A stretch of 58,610 nt of DNA from an uncultured Bacteroidota bacterium (GTDB taxonomy: Bacteria; Bacteroidota; Bacteroidia; Bacteroidales; P3): assembly GCA_902796265.1 (NCBI GenBank), contig CADBOG010000129.1, forward strand, positions 1 through 58,610, in the 5' to 3' direction. Below, in pieces: positions 37,619 to 46,427 of this stretch. The position numbers and the translations under genes are program-made. The number at the start of each line of letters is the position of its first letter. The first letter of the stretch is position 1. Below the pieces are notes generated by a model that saw only the letters and a program-made list of their open reading frames with translations, did not search any database and had not been told where the DNA came from.

Positions 37619-37653
37619 AAAAAAAACAGGCAGCCTTCTGCGGATGCCTGTTT
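37619..37653 (-). terminator. Rho-independent terminator
   Basis: 9-bp stem AAACAGGCA / TGCCTGTTT, then T8 on the minus strand. No annotated minus-strand gene ends here, which is why a small RNA is proposed. Confidence 0.75.
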
Positions 37654-37729
37654 CCATTATTAATCCATAAAACTAAATAACAACCAGATGTTTACGCACT
37701 TTTAATGGCAAAATGTTTCTGTTGTTTCT
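37619..37729 (-). ncRNA. Candidate small RNA of ~110 nt
   Basis: Minus-strand TATTTTTG at 37735-37742 fits a -7 box. About 75 nt downstream is a hairpin, AAACAGGCA / TGCCTGTTT (37624-37653), followed by eight T. No credible ORF lies between. This promoter-terminator spacing is typical of an independent sRNA. No clear -33 box is present, and the terminator could instead end an unrelated transcript. Confidence 0.35.
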
Positions 37730-37975
37730 GTTTGCAAAAATACATGCTCTGCTGAGTTTGGGAGATAACAAATAATGGCCATTTTTTTCCTTACCTATCA
37801 CTACTTTTGGTGATTGACTTGCTTGAGTGTATTGATACTCAATTGATTGAAATAAATTTTGCTTTTGCTGTAATTATCGGCTTTTTTTTTCGTTATATTA
37901 TTTCAGCAACCTCTTATTTAGAGATTGCCTCAACTGATATCAACCTTACTTAAAACAATTTTTAAATCACGTATA

Positions 37976-38146
37976 ATGGACAATAATATCAAACAACGTA
38001 TCGACGAGATAACCAACGAGATAAGCAATATCAACGACCTCAATATCAAGCATGCTTGCCTTACTTATATGGAGCAACAGGCTGCTTTCATGCTTTGGCA
38101 GATGGAGGACGAAAAGCATATTGACAACGACTCGTATAATGTCTAA
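37976..38146 (+). CDS. Small hypothetical protein (56 residues)
   Basis: ATG at 37976 starts MDNNIKQRIDEITNEISNIN, a soluble, largely helical and acidic peptide with one Cys and no signal sequence. An extension to a TTG at 37925 is possible but lacks support. It ends 18 bp before lptE on the same strand, so it is probably co-transcribed. No family was recognised. Confidence 0.6.
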   Translation: MDNNIKQRIDEITNEISNINDLNIKHACLTYMEQQAAFMLWQMEDEKHIDNDSYNV

Positions 38147-38164
38147 TAGTTTTACTGTTGAATC

Positions 38165-38674
38165 GTGTTGAAACGGTTTCTATATATTTTGATGGCTCTG
38201 AGCCTGTTGTCGTTTTCGGCTTGCAAAGGTGGCTATAGCTTCACAGGAGCCTCGATTCCTGTGGGGGCTAAGACTATATCGGTGGCGACTTTCCCTAATT
38301 ATGCCACTACTGTTAATCCTCAGCTGAGCCAGAAACTTACTGACGACTTGCGCAACTTGTTTTCTTCCCAAACGAGCTTGAATGTGGTCAACGGTAGTGC
38401 CGATATGGAGATAAGCGGTGAAATCACCTCCTATACAACGAGGGCGGCTGCCCTTTCGGCCAACGACGAGGTGTCGATGAACCGTCTGAGCATCACTATC
38501 AAGGTTAAGTTCGTGAATAACAAGGACCATGATGCCGACTTTGAACAGTCGTTCACAAGGTATCGCGACTACAACGCTCAGCTTAACTTCTCCTCTGTGG
38601 AGAGCAGCTTGATGGCGGAGATTGTCAGCGAGCTCTGCGACGATGTTTTCAACAAGTCGGTTGTCAACTGGTGA
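38165..38674 (+). CDS. lptE: LPS assembly lipoprotein LptE
   Basis: 169 residues. The lipobox SFSAC lipidates Cys20; the start is GTG at 38165 (or TTG at 38168), with no ATG available. The mature sequence begins KGGYSFTGASIPVGAKTISVATFPN, characteristic of the Bacteroidota LptE family. It would plug the LptD barrel in the outer membrane and help insert LPS. It complements lptB and kdsD elsewhere in the window. lptD is not present. Confidence 0.88.
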   Translation: MLKRFLYILMALSLLSFSACKGGYSFTGASIPVGAKTISVATFPNYATTVNPQLSQKLTDDLRNLFSSQTSLNVVNGSADMEISGEITSYTTRAAALSANDEVSMNRLSITIKVKFVNNKDHDADFEQSFTRYRDYNAQLNFSSVESSLMAEIVSELCDDVFNKSVVNW

Positions 38675-38710
38675 CATGCATTGTTCTATGGTTAAGGTGT
38701 TGTAAGTCAG

Positions 38711-41242
38711 ATGAACCGCTCTAGTGTTATAACTATTATCGGATGGTTTGTTGCCATTGTTGCTACAATTGTTTATTTGTTCACGTTGGAACCCTCTGTG
38801 AGCTTCTGGGATTGTGGCGAGTTCATTGCGACATCTTACCTTCTTGAAGTGGGGCATCCTCCTGGAGCTCCTCTGTATTCGCTTTTGGCTCATTGCTTTA
38901 CACTTCTTGCATCTAATCCTGAGCAGGTGGCGTGGTGGAGTAATGCTCTTAGTGCTGTTGCTGGTGGTCTTACAGCAATGTTCCTTTTCTGGACAATATG
39001 CAGGTTGCTATGCAATCACGACAGTTCGACCGACAACGGTATAGGACGTGGTGTCTTTGCCGCAATTGTGGGTACTTTTTGTTATGTCTTTTGTGATACT
39101 GCCTGGTTCTCAGCTGTCGAGAGCGAAGTTTATAGTCTTTCTATGCTCTTCTCCTCGGCAATTGTATGGGCAATGGTGTGTTGGGCTCAATCCATCGACC
39201 GTTCTCCTCGCTGGTTATTTCTTATCGCTTTCTTGCTAGGTCTTTCAGTATGTGTCCATCAGTTGAGCCTCCTCACCATTCCGGCACTCTTGGTAATATA
39301 TTTCACACAACTGAAAAAGTATGGATTTCAGCGTGAAGACAAAAGTGCTAAGAAAAATCCTATTCTCAATATTCTGTTTCTAATCCTTTTCTTCTTCATC
39401 GGCCTTACTCCTTATCTTGTCATCCCTATTCGCGCTGCTGCCGACCCACCTATCAATATGGGTGCGCCAAGCACAAGGGAGGCATTCCACGACTATTTCA
39501 CTCGTTCTCAGTACGAGAAAGCCCCACTCTTTTATGGCCGTTGCTACAACTCACCTATTGTTGCTTTTGATGATGACGGCAAGCCTGTATATGCACCTGA
39601 GATGAATATGTTTTTCCCACGCATGTGGAAACGTGGCACCTATTCGGACCTCTACTACAACGACTGGTGTGGCCGTCATGGTAAAATGGTCAATGTGGAT
39701 GGTCAGCAGTACTATAAGCCTTCGCAAGGCGACAACCTTATCATTTTTGGAGGTTACCAGTTGGGTTATATGTATTTGCGCTACCTCATGTGGAACTTCT
39801 CTGGTCGATACAATGACAGGCAGGGTTATGGCAACTTGCAGAAAGGCCAGTTCATTACCGGCATTCCTTTCATCGACCGACTCTATATTGGCACTTCAGC
39901 AGCAATGCCCGACTCTATGCCTAGTGCTGGTCACAACCGTTATTTCCTCTTGCCTTTGATACTTGGTATTATTGGTCTTTTCTCTTCTTTTGGAAAATCA
40001 AGAGATACCCTTTTTGGAAAAACTAATGATGCTCGACCTAATCAATCTTGCAGTCAAAATAACAAACAGTATAGTGGTCATGAAAATAAAGAGGCTAAGT
40101 GTTGGGCTTGGTCCTTTCTAACTCTATTCCTTATCTCTTCGCTGGCTCTCTCTGTTTACCTCAACCATCCTATGTACGAACCACGAGAGCGCGACTATGC
40201 TTACATTCTTTCTTTCTATACTTTCGCTATCTGGATAGCTTTCGGGGCAAAAGCCATTATCTCTTTTATTGATAAGAAGTTTCCTGTGATAGCTTCTAAA
40301 CTATCATTCATTTATTCGATTCTCCTCGTCGTTCCGCTCCTCATGGCTTTCCAAAACTGGGACGACCACGACCGTAGCGGCCGCTATATTGCTCGCGATG
40401 CGGCTCGTAACATTCTTGAATCATGCGACCAGAATGCGATTCTCTTCACTCTTGGCGACAACGACACCTTCCCACTATGGTATTTGCAGGAAGTGGAGAA
40501 TTGTCGCCCCGATGTTCAGGTTATCAACATCTCGTTGCTCGGTAGCGAAAGTTATGCTCTTTCCATTGCAAAACAACTCGTTGCTAAAGATGAAAAATCT
40601 TCTTCGGATGATTCCCAATACGCCATTCTCAACTCCCAATTACTGAACGCTGGTCCTTATCGCCGCATGATGGCTATTATCAACCTTTACAATGGTAAAC
40701 GCACACCACATTTCAGCCACTATGCCAAAAATGACCAACGCGTTTCTTTTGATTGTCCACTCCAGCTTTCTGGTTTCGTTTATCGTCTTCCTGAGAATAC
40801 TCAATCTTCCGATTCTGTCGACCTTGACCGTTGTCATCGTCTGATGTCCGGTGTCCTCCGTTGGGAATCTCTTGACGGAGTTCATATCGACGAGACGTCA
40901 CATGGTTTCCTCCGCCAATATTGGCTTGATGTCATACTTGCTGCCGAGAACCTTGCTGATGCAGGTCGCCAAGATGAAGCTTGCCAGATACTTGACTCCA
41001 CTCGCAGTTCCATTCCTTTGCGTTTGATGTGCGACCCTCAGCTTACATATAAGGCATCGCAGGCTTATGGCCGCTGCGGTGATTCGAAAACCGCATCATC
41101 ACTTGCTGCTGATTGCCGCTATATGGTTAAAGGCCAGCTGGAATACTACTCTACTATGTCGCCTGGCATGCAGTATTACATCTCTTACACCATCGACCCA
41201 TTGAAAGAACTGCAACAAAAAACAATTGCAAATACTCAATAA
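38711..41242 (+). CDS. DUF2723 membrane protein (putative protein O-mannosyltransferase)
   Basis: 843 residues with about 10-12 membrane segments in the first 560 residues and a soluble C-terminal part. The N-terminal TLEPSVSFWDCGEFIATSY (Asp34, Glu37) and GHPPGAPLY motifs define DUF2723, homologous to eukaryotic TMEM260, a GT-C fold O-mannosyltransferase. Bacteroidota glycosylate many exported proteins at D-S/T motifs; a role in that pathway is inference. Residues near 633-648 (AILNSQLLNAGPYRR) include a peptide encoded by an inserted microrepeat (40610-40648). It lies 36 bp after lptE. Confidence 0.85.
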   Translation: MNRSSVITIIGWFVAIVATIVYLFTLEPSVSFWDCGEFIATSYLLEVGHPPGAPLYSLLAHCFTLLASNPEQVAWWSNALSAVAGGLTAMFLFWTICRLLCNHDSSTDNGIGRGVFAAIVGTFCYVFCDTAWFSAVESEVYSLSMLFSSAIVWAMVCWAQSIDRSPRWLFLIAFLLGLSVCVHQLSLLTIPALLVIYFTQLKKYGFQREDKSAKKNPILNILFLILFFFIGLTPYLVIPIRAAADPPINMGAPSTREAFHDYFTRSQYEKAPLFYGRCYNSPIVAFDDDGKPVYAPEMNMFFPRMWKRGTYSDLYYNDWCGRHGKMVNVDGQQYYKPSQGDNLIIFGGYQLGYMYLRYLMWNFSGRYNDRQGYGNLQKGQFITGIPFIDRLYIGTSAAMPDSMPSAGHNRYFLLPLILGIIGLFSSFGKSRDTLFGKTNDARPNQSCSQNNKQYSGHENKEAKCWAWSFLTLFLISSLALSVYLNHPMYEPRERDYAYILSFYTFAIWIAFGAKAIISFIDKKFPVIASKLSFIYSILLVVPLLMAFQNWDDHDRSGRYIARDAARNILESCDQNAILFTLGDNDTFPLWYLQEVENCRPDVQVINISLLGSESYALSIAKQLVAKDEKSSSDDSQYAILNSQLLNAGPYRRMMAIINLYNGKRTPHFSHYAKNDQRVSFDCPLQLSGFVYRLPENTQSSDSVDLDRCHRLMSGVLRWESLDGVHIDETSHGFLRQYWLDVILAAENLADAGRQDEACQILDSTRSSIPLRLMCDPQLTYKASQAYGRCGDSKTASSLAADCRYMVKGQLEYYSTMSPGMQYYISYTIDPLKELQQKTIANTQ
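40610..40648. repeat. CATTCTCAACTCCCAATT microrepeat inside the DUF2723 gene
   Basis: In-frame relative of the CAATTCTCAA family seen at 46386-46427 and 51396-51430. It encodes AILNSQLL. Confidence 0.55.
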
Positions 41243-41298
41243 AGAAATAATGGTTTTGGGTTTATTCGTCTTGTAAGTGTTATTTCAAAAAAAATAAC

Positions 41299-41306
41299 TA
41301 AATTTG
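41299..41306 (+). promoter_or_regulatory. Possible -7 element upstream of mrdA
   Basis: TAAATTTG fits TAnnTTTG, 95 nt before the mrdA ATG. A TTG at 41271-41273 is about 25 nt upstream, further than the usual 19-21. Confidence 0.35.
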
Positions 41307-41401
41307 CACTTTTGATTTTTTTGATGACCTATCTTTAATCTGCGATGGTTAAGGAGTTTAGGCAGAATTGTGTGGCTTGAAACAATAGTATTATTGGCAA
41401 T

Positions 41402-43273
41402 ATGTCCAGAGACCTCTATCAAGAACGAAGCAACGTTATACGCATCATCTTAATCACGGTGGCAATTGTGTTCATTGTGAGATTGGCCATATTGCAGATT
41501 TTCGACAAGTCTTACCGTGAAAAAGCTGACCAGCAGGCTCTCCGTACTATTACCCAATATCCCGCTCGTGGATTAATATATGACCGCAATGGTGAATTGC
41601 TGGTTTACAACGAGGCTGTCTACGACCTTATGGTCATCCCAAGAATGACAAAGAAACTTGATACCGCAATGTTTTGCAGGGTCTTGGGTATAACTCTTGA
41701 TGAGTTCAACAGCAGAATGAAGAAGGCAAGCCGCTACAGTACCTACTCTCCGTCCATCTTCATGAAGCAGGTCTCGAAAGAAGAGTATGCCTCCTGGCAG
41801 AGCCACCTCTACAAATTCCACGGATTCTATGTTCAGCAGCGCACTTTGCGTGTCTATGACAAACCCATTGCGGCTCATGTCCTCGGTTATGTGGGCGAAG
41901 TCGATGATAACGATATCAAGATAGACAGCACCTATTACCATCAGGGCGACTATATCGGAAAGAGTGGCCTCGAGAAATCTTACGAGGAGGTCCTCAGAGG
42001 TATCAAAGGCAAGCGTATCATGCATGTCGACGTTCATAATAGGGAGATTGGCCCCTATATGCATGGCAACTTTGACACTATGGCTGTCGAAGGCGGTAAC
42101 CTCTACACTACCATCGATGCCTCTCTTCAGGAATATGCTGAAAAGATTATGGCTAACAAGCGTGGATGCATTGTCGCCATTGAGCCATCTACTGGCGAAG
42201 TTCTGGCTCTCGCTTCTGCTCCCTCCTATGATCCTAACCTCTTGGTCGGTCGTATACGTGGCAAGAATTACATCCTCCTTGCCAACGATATCAGCAATCC
42301 TCTCTTCAACCGCGCTCTCCAAGCTCAGTATCCTCCTGGATCTATTTTCAAGGTGGCTCAAGCTATGACGGCGCTTAATCTTGGTGTCATTACTCCCAAC
42401 CAAGGTTTTCCTTGCGACAAGAACCTTGTGGGGTGCCACAACCATCCTAGTGCCCGCTCGGTTCGCGAAGCTATCAAAATGTCATGCAACCCCTACTTCT
42501 ACTATACCTATCGTCGTATCATCCAGCAGGGTAAGTTCAAAAGCATTTACGAAGACAGCCCTTATGGGCTTACCGTCTGGAATGAATATATGCACCGTTT
42601 TGGTTTCGGCACACGTCTTGGTATAGACCTTCCCAATGTCAAGAGTGGCCGCATCCCCGATACGGCATTCTACAACAATCGCATAGTAGGCGGTGTGCCT
42701 CTTAGGGGCAAATGGGCTTTCAGTACTATCTATTCCAATAGTATCGGCCAGGGAGAAGTAGAGGTCGTGCCTATCCAGATGGCTAACCTTGCCTGCATTG
42801 TTGCCAATAGAGGCTATTACATCACTCCACACCTCGTGCGCTATTATGGACCTGACTCCACCCGCAACGAGGAATTCTATACTCACCATGAGACAGGTAT
42901 CCGCCCTGAATACTTCGACATTGCTGCCGCAGGTATGTATGACGTGGTTCATGCTCCTGGCGGCACAGCACACCGTGCCAATATTCCCGACATCGACATC
43001 TGCGGAAAGACTGGTACGGCTCAGAACAGCGGCGACGACCACTCGGTATTTATCTGCTTTGCTCCTAAGGACAAGCCTAAAATCGCTGTCGCCGTATACG
43101 TCGAAAATGCTCGTGGTGGAGGCGGCTACTGGGCGGCTCCTATCGCCAGCCTCATCGTTGAGAAATACATCCGTGGCGAGGTTACTCGCAAAGATGTAGA
43201 ACGTATGTATCGTGAAACTAACCCATGCCAGAAACTACCCCTGCCTGTCAGGTATAAAAAGAAAAAGAAATGA
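41402..43273 (+). CDS. mrdA: Penicillin-binding protein 2
   Basis: 623 residues: an N-terminal membrane anchor (~15-33), a PBP dimerisation domain, then a transpeptidase domain. Active-site motifs are SxxK (Ser314-Ile-Phe-Lys317), SxN (Ser361-Cys-Asn363) and KTGTA (536-540). It cross-links peptidoglycan during rod elongation in the periplasm. The stop overlaps the rodA start by 4 nt, the standard pairing of PBP2 with its SEDS glycosyltransferase. The basic tail RYKKKKK is notable. Confidence 0.95.
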   Translation: MSRDLYQERSNVIRIILITVAIVFIVRLAILQIFDKSYREKADQQALRTITQYPARGLIYDRNGELLVYNEAVYDLMVIPRMTKKLDTAMFCRVLGITLDEFNSRMKKASRYSTYSPSIFMKQVSKEEYASWQSHLYKFHGFYVQQRTLRVYDKPIAAHVLGYVGEVDDNDIKIDSTYYHQGDYIGKSGLEKSYEEVLRGIKGKRIMHVDVHNREIGPYMHGNFDTMAVEGGNLYTTIDASLQEYAEKIMANKRGCIVAIEPSTGEVLALASAPSYDPNLLVGRIRGKNYILLANDISNPLFNRALQAQYPPGSIFKVAQAMTALNLGVITPNQGFPCDKNLVGCHNHPSARSVREAIKMSCNPYFYYTYRRIIQQGKFKSIYEDSPYGLTVWNEYMHRFGFGTRLGIDLPNVKSGRIPDTAFYNNRIVGGVPLRGKWAFSTIYSNSIGQGEVEVVPIQMANLACIVANRGYYITPHLVRYYGPDSTRNEEFYTHHETGIRPEYFDIAAAGMYDVVHAPGGTAHRANIPDIDICGKTGTAQNSGDDHSVFICFAPKDKPKIAVAVYVENARGGGGYWAAPIASLIVEKYIRGEVTRKDVERMYRETNPCQKLPLPVRYKKKKK

Positions 43274-44526
43274 TTGAGAATAAGATTGACTGGCTGACAA
43301 TTATCCTTTACGCTGCCATCCTACTTTTTGGTTGGCTTAATATCTATGCTGCTTGCTACGATGAATCGCAAAGCTCCATCCTCGACTTTGGCACAAAGCA
43401 CGGAAAACAGATTTACTGGATTGGGGTTTCTCTTCTCCTGGCTGTTGTCATCACTCATATAAAGCCTACTCTTTACTCTTCAACGGCATATCTCATTTAT
43501 CTTTTTGTCCTGGTTCTTCTCGTCATTACGTTGGTCATCGGCACCGTCACCAATGGAGGAAAGTCTTGGATTGACTTTGGCTTCTTCAGGTTCCAGGCAT
43601 CAGAGTTTGCCAAGTTTGCTACGGCTTTGGCTTTGGCTAAATATATAAGCTCCTTGGATAACGATAGCGACTACAGAAATTTTCACAACAAGGTGGTTGC
43701 GTGGACTTTGATATTAATCCCAGTTGCTCTCATCATGCTCCAGCATGACACGGGTTCAGCCTTAGTCTTTGCTGGTTTTCTTTTGCCTCTCTATCGTCAC
43801 GGTATGTCTGGCAAGATATTGGTTATAGGACTTGTGGCTGTTGTGCTTTTCATCTTGGCTTTGCTTGTAGACAATTTTATCATCATCGGTGTTCTTGCTG
43901 CCATTGCTTTGCTGTACCTCTTTGTATGGCTCAGCAAACGCACCCGCAAGCACTACTTATGGGTTACTGCCATCTTCTTGATTTGCTCTCTTTTCACCTT
44001 CTCGGTGGATATTGTCTTCAATAATGTGCTGGAGGAGCATCAGCAGAAGCGCATCTATGTGATGTTAGGCAAGATTGAGGACAAGCAGGGCACAGGGTAT
44101 AATCAGTATCAGTCAAAGATAGCCATAGGGTCGGGTGGCCTTACTGGCAAGGGATTTCTCAAAGGCACAATAACCAAGGCCGACTTTGTACCCGAGCAGG
44201 AGACAGATTTCATCTTCTGCACGGTAGGCGAGGAGTGGGGTTTCTTAGGTGGCACAACGGTAGTTCTCCTTTACGTCGCCTTGCTGTTGCGGATTGTAAG
44301 ACTTGCCGAACGGCAACGGTCGCGCTTCTCGCGCTTCTATGGCTACTCGGTAGCCAGCATCCTCTTTTTCCATTTCTTTGTTAATATAGGTATGGTGCTG
44401 GGATTGGTGCCTGTTATCGGTATTCCTCTGCCTTTCTTCAGCTATGGAGGCTCTTCTCTTATGGCTTTCACCATACTATTATTCATATTTCTGCGTTTAG
44501 ATCAATCAAGAACAGAATTAGTATAA
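43270..44526 (+). CDS. rodA: Rod-shape SEDS glycosyltransferase RodA
   Basis: 418 residues with about ten membrane helices. It polymerises lipid II with PBP2 in the elongasome. SEDS signatures seen are GGKSWIDFGFFRFQASEFAK (conserved Glu), HDTGSALVFAGF, the extracellular loop with YNQYQSKIAIGSGGLTGKGF, EQETDFIFCTVGEEWGF, and the final GIPLPFFSYGGSSLMA. It is translationally coupled to mrdA and followed 27 bp later by clpX. Confidence 0.95.
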   Translation: MIENKIDWLTIILYAAILLFGWLNIYAACYDESQSSILDFGTKHGKQIYWIGVSLLLAVVITHIKPTLYSSTAYLIYLFVLVLLVITLVIGTVTNGGKSWIDFGFFRFQASEFAKFATALALAKYISSLDNDSDYRNFHNKVVAWTLILIPVALIMLQHDTGSALVFAGFLLPLYRHGMSGKILVIGLVAVVLFILALLVDNFIIIGVLAAIALLYLFVWLSKRTRKHYLWVTAIFLICSLFTFSVDIVFNNVLEEHQQKRIYVMLGKIEDKQGTGYNQYQSKIAIGSGGLTGKGFLKGTITKADFVPEQETDFIFCTVGEEWGFLGGTTVVLLYVALLLRIVRLAERQRSRFSRFYGYSVASILFFHFFVNIGMVLGLVPVIGIPLPFFSYGGSSLMAFTILLFIFLRLDQSRTELV

Positions 44527-44553
44527 ACCGTAAAACACATTAATCCATACATA

Positions 44554-45768
44554 ATGCCCAAGAAACCAACTCACGAAGATCATTGCTCATTCTGTGGCCG
44601 CCCTGCTTCTCAAGTCGAGATGCTTCTCACCGGCCTTGAAGGTTATATCTGTAACGACTGTGTTACTCAAGCGGGCCTTATCTTGAAAGAACAAGGTATC
44701 GGCACAAGGAAGTCAACAAAGTCTAAATCCAATACCAACGCCATCCCTACTCCTATGGAAATCAAGGAGAAGATGGATCAGTATGTAATTGGTCAGGACG
44801 ATGCCAAGAAGGTGTTGGCTGTCGCTGTATACAACCATTATAAACGTCTGCGTTATGCTGAGCGCACAGGTAACAAAAACGATGTTGAAATCGAGAAATC
44901 AAACATCATCCTCGTAGGTGAGACGGGAACCGGCAAGACCTTGATGGCTCGCACCATTGCCCGTATGCTTGATGTCCCTTTCTGCATCGCTGATGCTACA
45001 ACCCTAACCGAAGCCGGATATGTGGGCGACGATGTGGAGAATGTCCTTGTTCGCCTCCTCCAAGCAGCTGATTATAATGTTGCTGCCGCTGAGCGTGGTA
45101 TCGTCTTTATCGATGAGATAGACAAAATTGCACGCAAGAGCGATAATCCATCCATCACACGTGATGTCTCTGGTGAGGGTGTTCAGCAGGCAATGCTTAA
45201 ACTCCTTGAGGGTGCTGTTGTCAACGTGCCACCTAATGGAGGTCGCAAACACCCTGAACAGCAGATGATTCAGGTCGACACTCGTAACATACTCTTTATT
45301 TCTGGAGGTGCTTTTGATGGCATCGAGCGAGACATTGCTCTCCGTATGAATTCAAACGTCATTGGTTTCAACGGCAGTAAGACACGCGACGAGATTGATA
45401 AGCATAACTTGTTGAAATACATCCAACCAATGGACTTGAAGAAGTTTGGACTGATCCCCGAACTTGTGGGTCGATTCCCTGTTCTAACGCATCTTGAACC
45501 TCTCGACCGCAATGCTCTTCTCCGCATACTTACCGAACCCAAGAATGCTCTTGTTAAGCAGTATCAGGAGCTTTTCAAGATGGACAATGTGGAGCTAACT
45601 TTCGACCAAGGTGCTCTTGATGCTATTGTTGATAAAGCTATAGAATTCAAGCTGGGAGCACGTGGATTGCGCTCTATTGTCGAGGGTGTTATGAATGACA
45701 TTATGTTTGAGCTCCCCACCCATCGTGGTGAGAAGATTGTGATTACCAAGGAAATGGTGATTAAATAG
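44554..45768 (+). CDS. clpX: ClpXP protease ATPase subunit ClpX
   Basis: 404 residues. It unfolds substrates and feeds them to ClpP in the cytoplasm. The N-terminal zinc-binding domain has Cys11, 14, 33 and 36; Walker A is GETGTGKT (122-129); Walker B is VFIDEIDKI; sensor and ClpP-docking loop region VIGF are present, as is the [10 protein letters not shown] segment. clpP is not adjacent in this window. Placement after rodA is probably incidental, though co-transcription is possible at 27 bp. Confidence 0.96.
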   Translation: MPKKPTHEDHCSFCGRPASQVEMLLTGLEGYICNDCVTQAGLILKEQGIGTRKSTKSKSNTNAIPTPMEIKEKMDQYVIGQDDAKKVLAVAVYNHYKRLRYAERTGNKNDVEIEKSNIILVGETGTGKTLMARTIARMLDVPFCIADATTLTEAGYVGDDVENVLVRLLQAADYNVAAAERGIVFIDEIDKIARKSDNPSITRDVSGEGVQQAMLKLLEGAVVNVPPNGGRKHPEQQMIQVDTRNILFISGGAFDGIERDIALRMNSNVIGFNGSKTRDEIDKHNLLKYIQPMDLKKFGLIPELVGRFPVLTHLEPLDRNALLRILTEPKNALVKQYQELFKMDNVELTFDQGALDAIVDKAIEFKLGARGLRSIVEGVMNDIMFELPTHRGEKIVITKEMVIK

Positions 45769-45839
45769 AGACAACTTCCTATAATAGCTTCCTGTATACC
45801 AGATTATTGCTTTCAAAAAAGCAATCAGCATTATTGCTT

Positions 45840-46259
45840 TCAATAAACCATCAGCACCCCGCCACTATACGAGGTGCTGTATTGGTATAAAGGGCAAGTG
45901 GTGGCTCCTCCATCGAGGGGGAGACCATCGTTGGATGTCACAAATAGTGTATGACAAACGGGGCATTCCAGCAGTTGCCCTCCCCAATCAGACGAGGCGA
46001 CAACGGCTGTGGTGCTATCTGCTGGACAGGTGCGCTCAAAGGCAACAAACTGGTCATAAGCCAATCGGACGACAACAACACCACGATGCCCACCGGTTAG
46101 GTACATATAACCTCCTACATTGTTGAGCCCTGCATAATAGGCATCGTTCGGATATATTTCGAAGTTGGTCAATCCGATAGGCACATAACAACGATTCTCC
46201 TTACCGCAAGATATCAGAAGGAAAAAACAGAAGGGCAGTATGAAAAGGAATCTCTTGAT
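45840..46259 (-). CDS. Rieske-fold lipoprotein with missing cluster ligands and no standard start codon
   Basis: The C-terminal ~100 residues resemble Bacteroidota Rieske-like lipoproteins (GGYMYLTGGHRGVVVVRL, FERTCP, LECPVCHTLF, LDGGATTCPLYQYS). The first Cys-x-His ligand pair is absent, and the second is replaced by C-P-V-C-H, so a normal 2Fe-2S cluster is doubtful. A GTG at 46184 would give a 114-residue protein. The same frame upstream encodes a convincing lipoprotein signal (KRFLFILPFCFFLLISCGKE) back to an ATC at 46257-46259 where ATG is expected; a stop lies at 46278-46280. Either ATC is used, the start has mutated, or the base call is wrong. The ends given assume the lipoprotein form. 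Confidence 0.6.
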   Translation of the reverse strand: MKRFLFILPFCFFLLISCGKENRCYVPIGLTNFEIYPNDAYYAGLNNVGGYMYLTGGHRGVVVVRLAYDQFVAFERTCPADSTTAVVASSDWGGQLLECPVCHTLFVTSNDGLPLDGGATTCPLYQYSTSYSGGVLMVY

Positions 46260-46270
46260 GGTGGTAGGTG

Positions 46271-46427
46271 TTAGGTTTCAAGTTTCAATGGCCTTCGGCC
46301 GTTTCAGGTTCCAAGTTCCAAGTTTCAGGGTGCAAGAGCCTTTGGCTCGCGCAGAGCTGATATGCGCGTTGGATGTTAATGGTTTCAATTCTCAATTCTC
46401 AATTCTCAATTCTCAATTTTCACCATA
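46271..46427. repeat. Cluster of GGTTTCA and CAATTCT microrepeats
   Basis: Left part: AGGTTTCAAGTTTCAA, GTTTCAGGTTCCAAGTTCCA and similar. Right part (46386-46427): four tandem CTCAATT units. They fill the gap between the Rieske-like gene and the cyclase gene and run into the 3' end of the latter. Related elements lie within genes elsewhere in the window. Confidence 0.75.

Larger units (their letters stand above)
37522..37975. other. Intergenic region between fprA and the lptE block
   Basis: It holds a strong minus-strand terminator (37619-37653) preceded by a -7-like box (37735-37742), suggesting a short RNA. Nothing else was recognised apart from AT-rich DNA before the 56-residue ORF. Confidence 0.55.
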
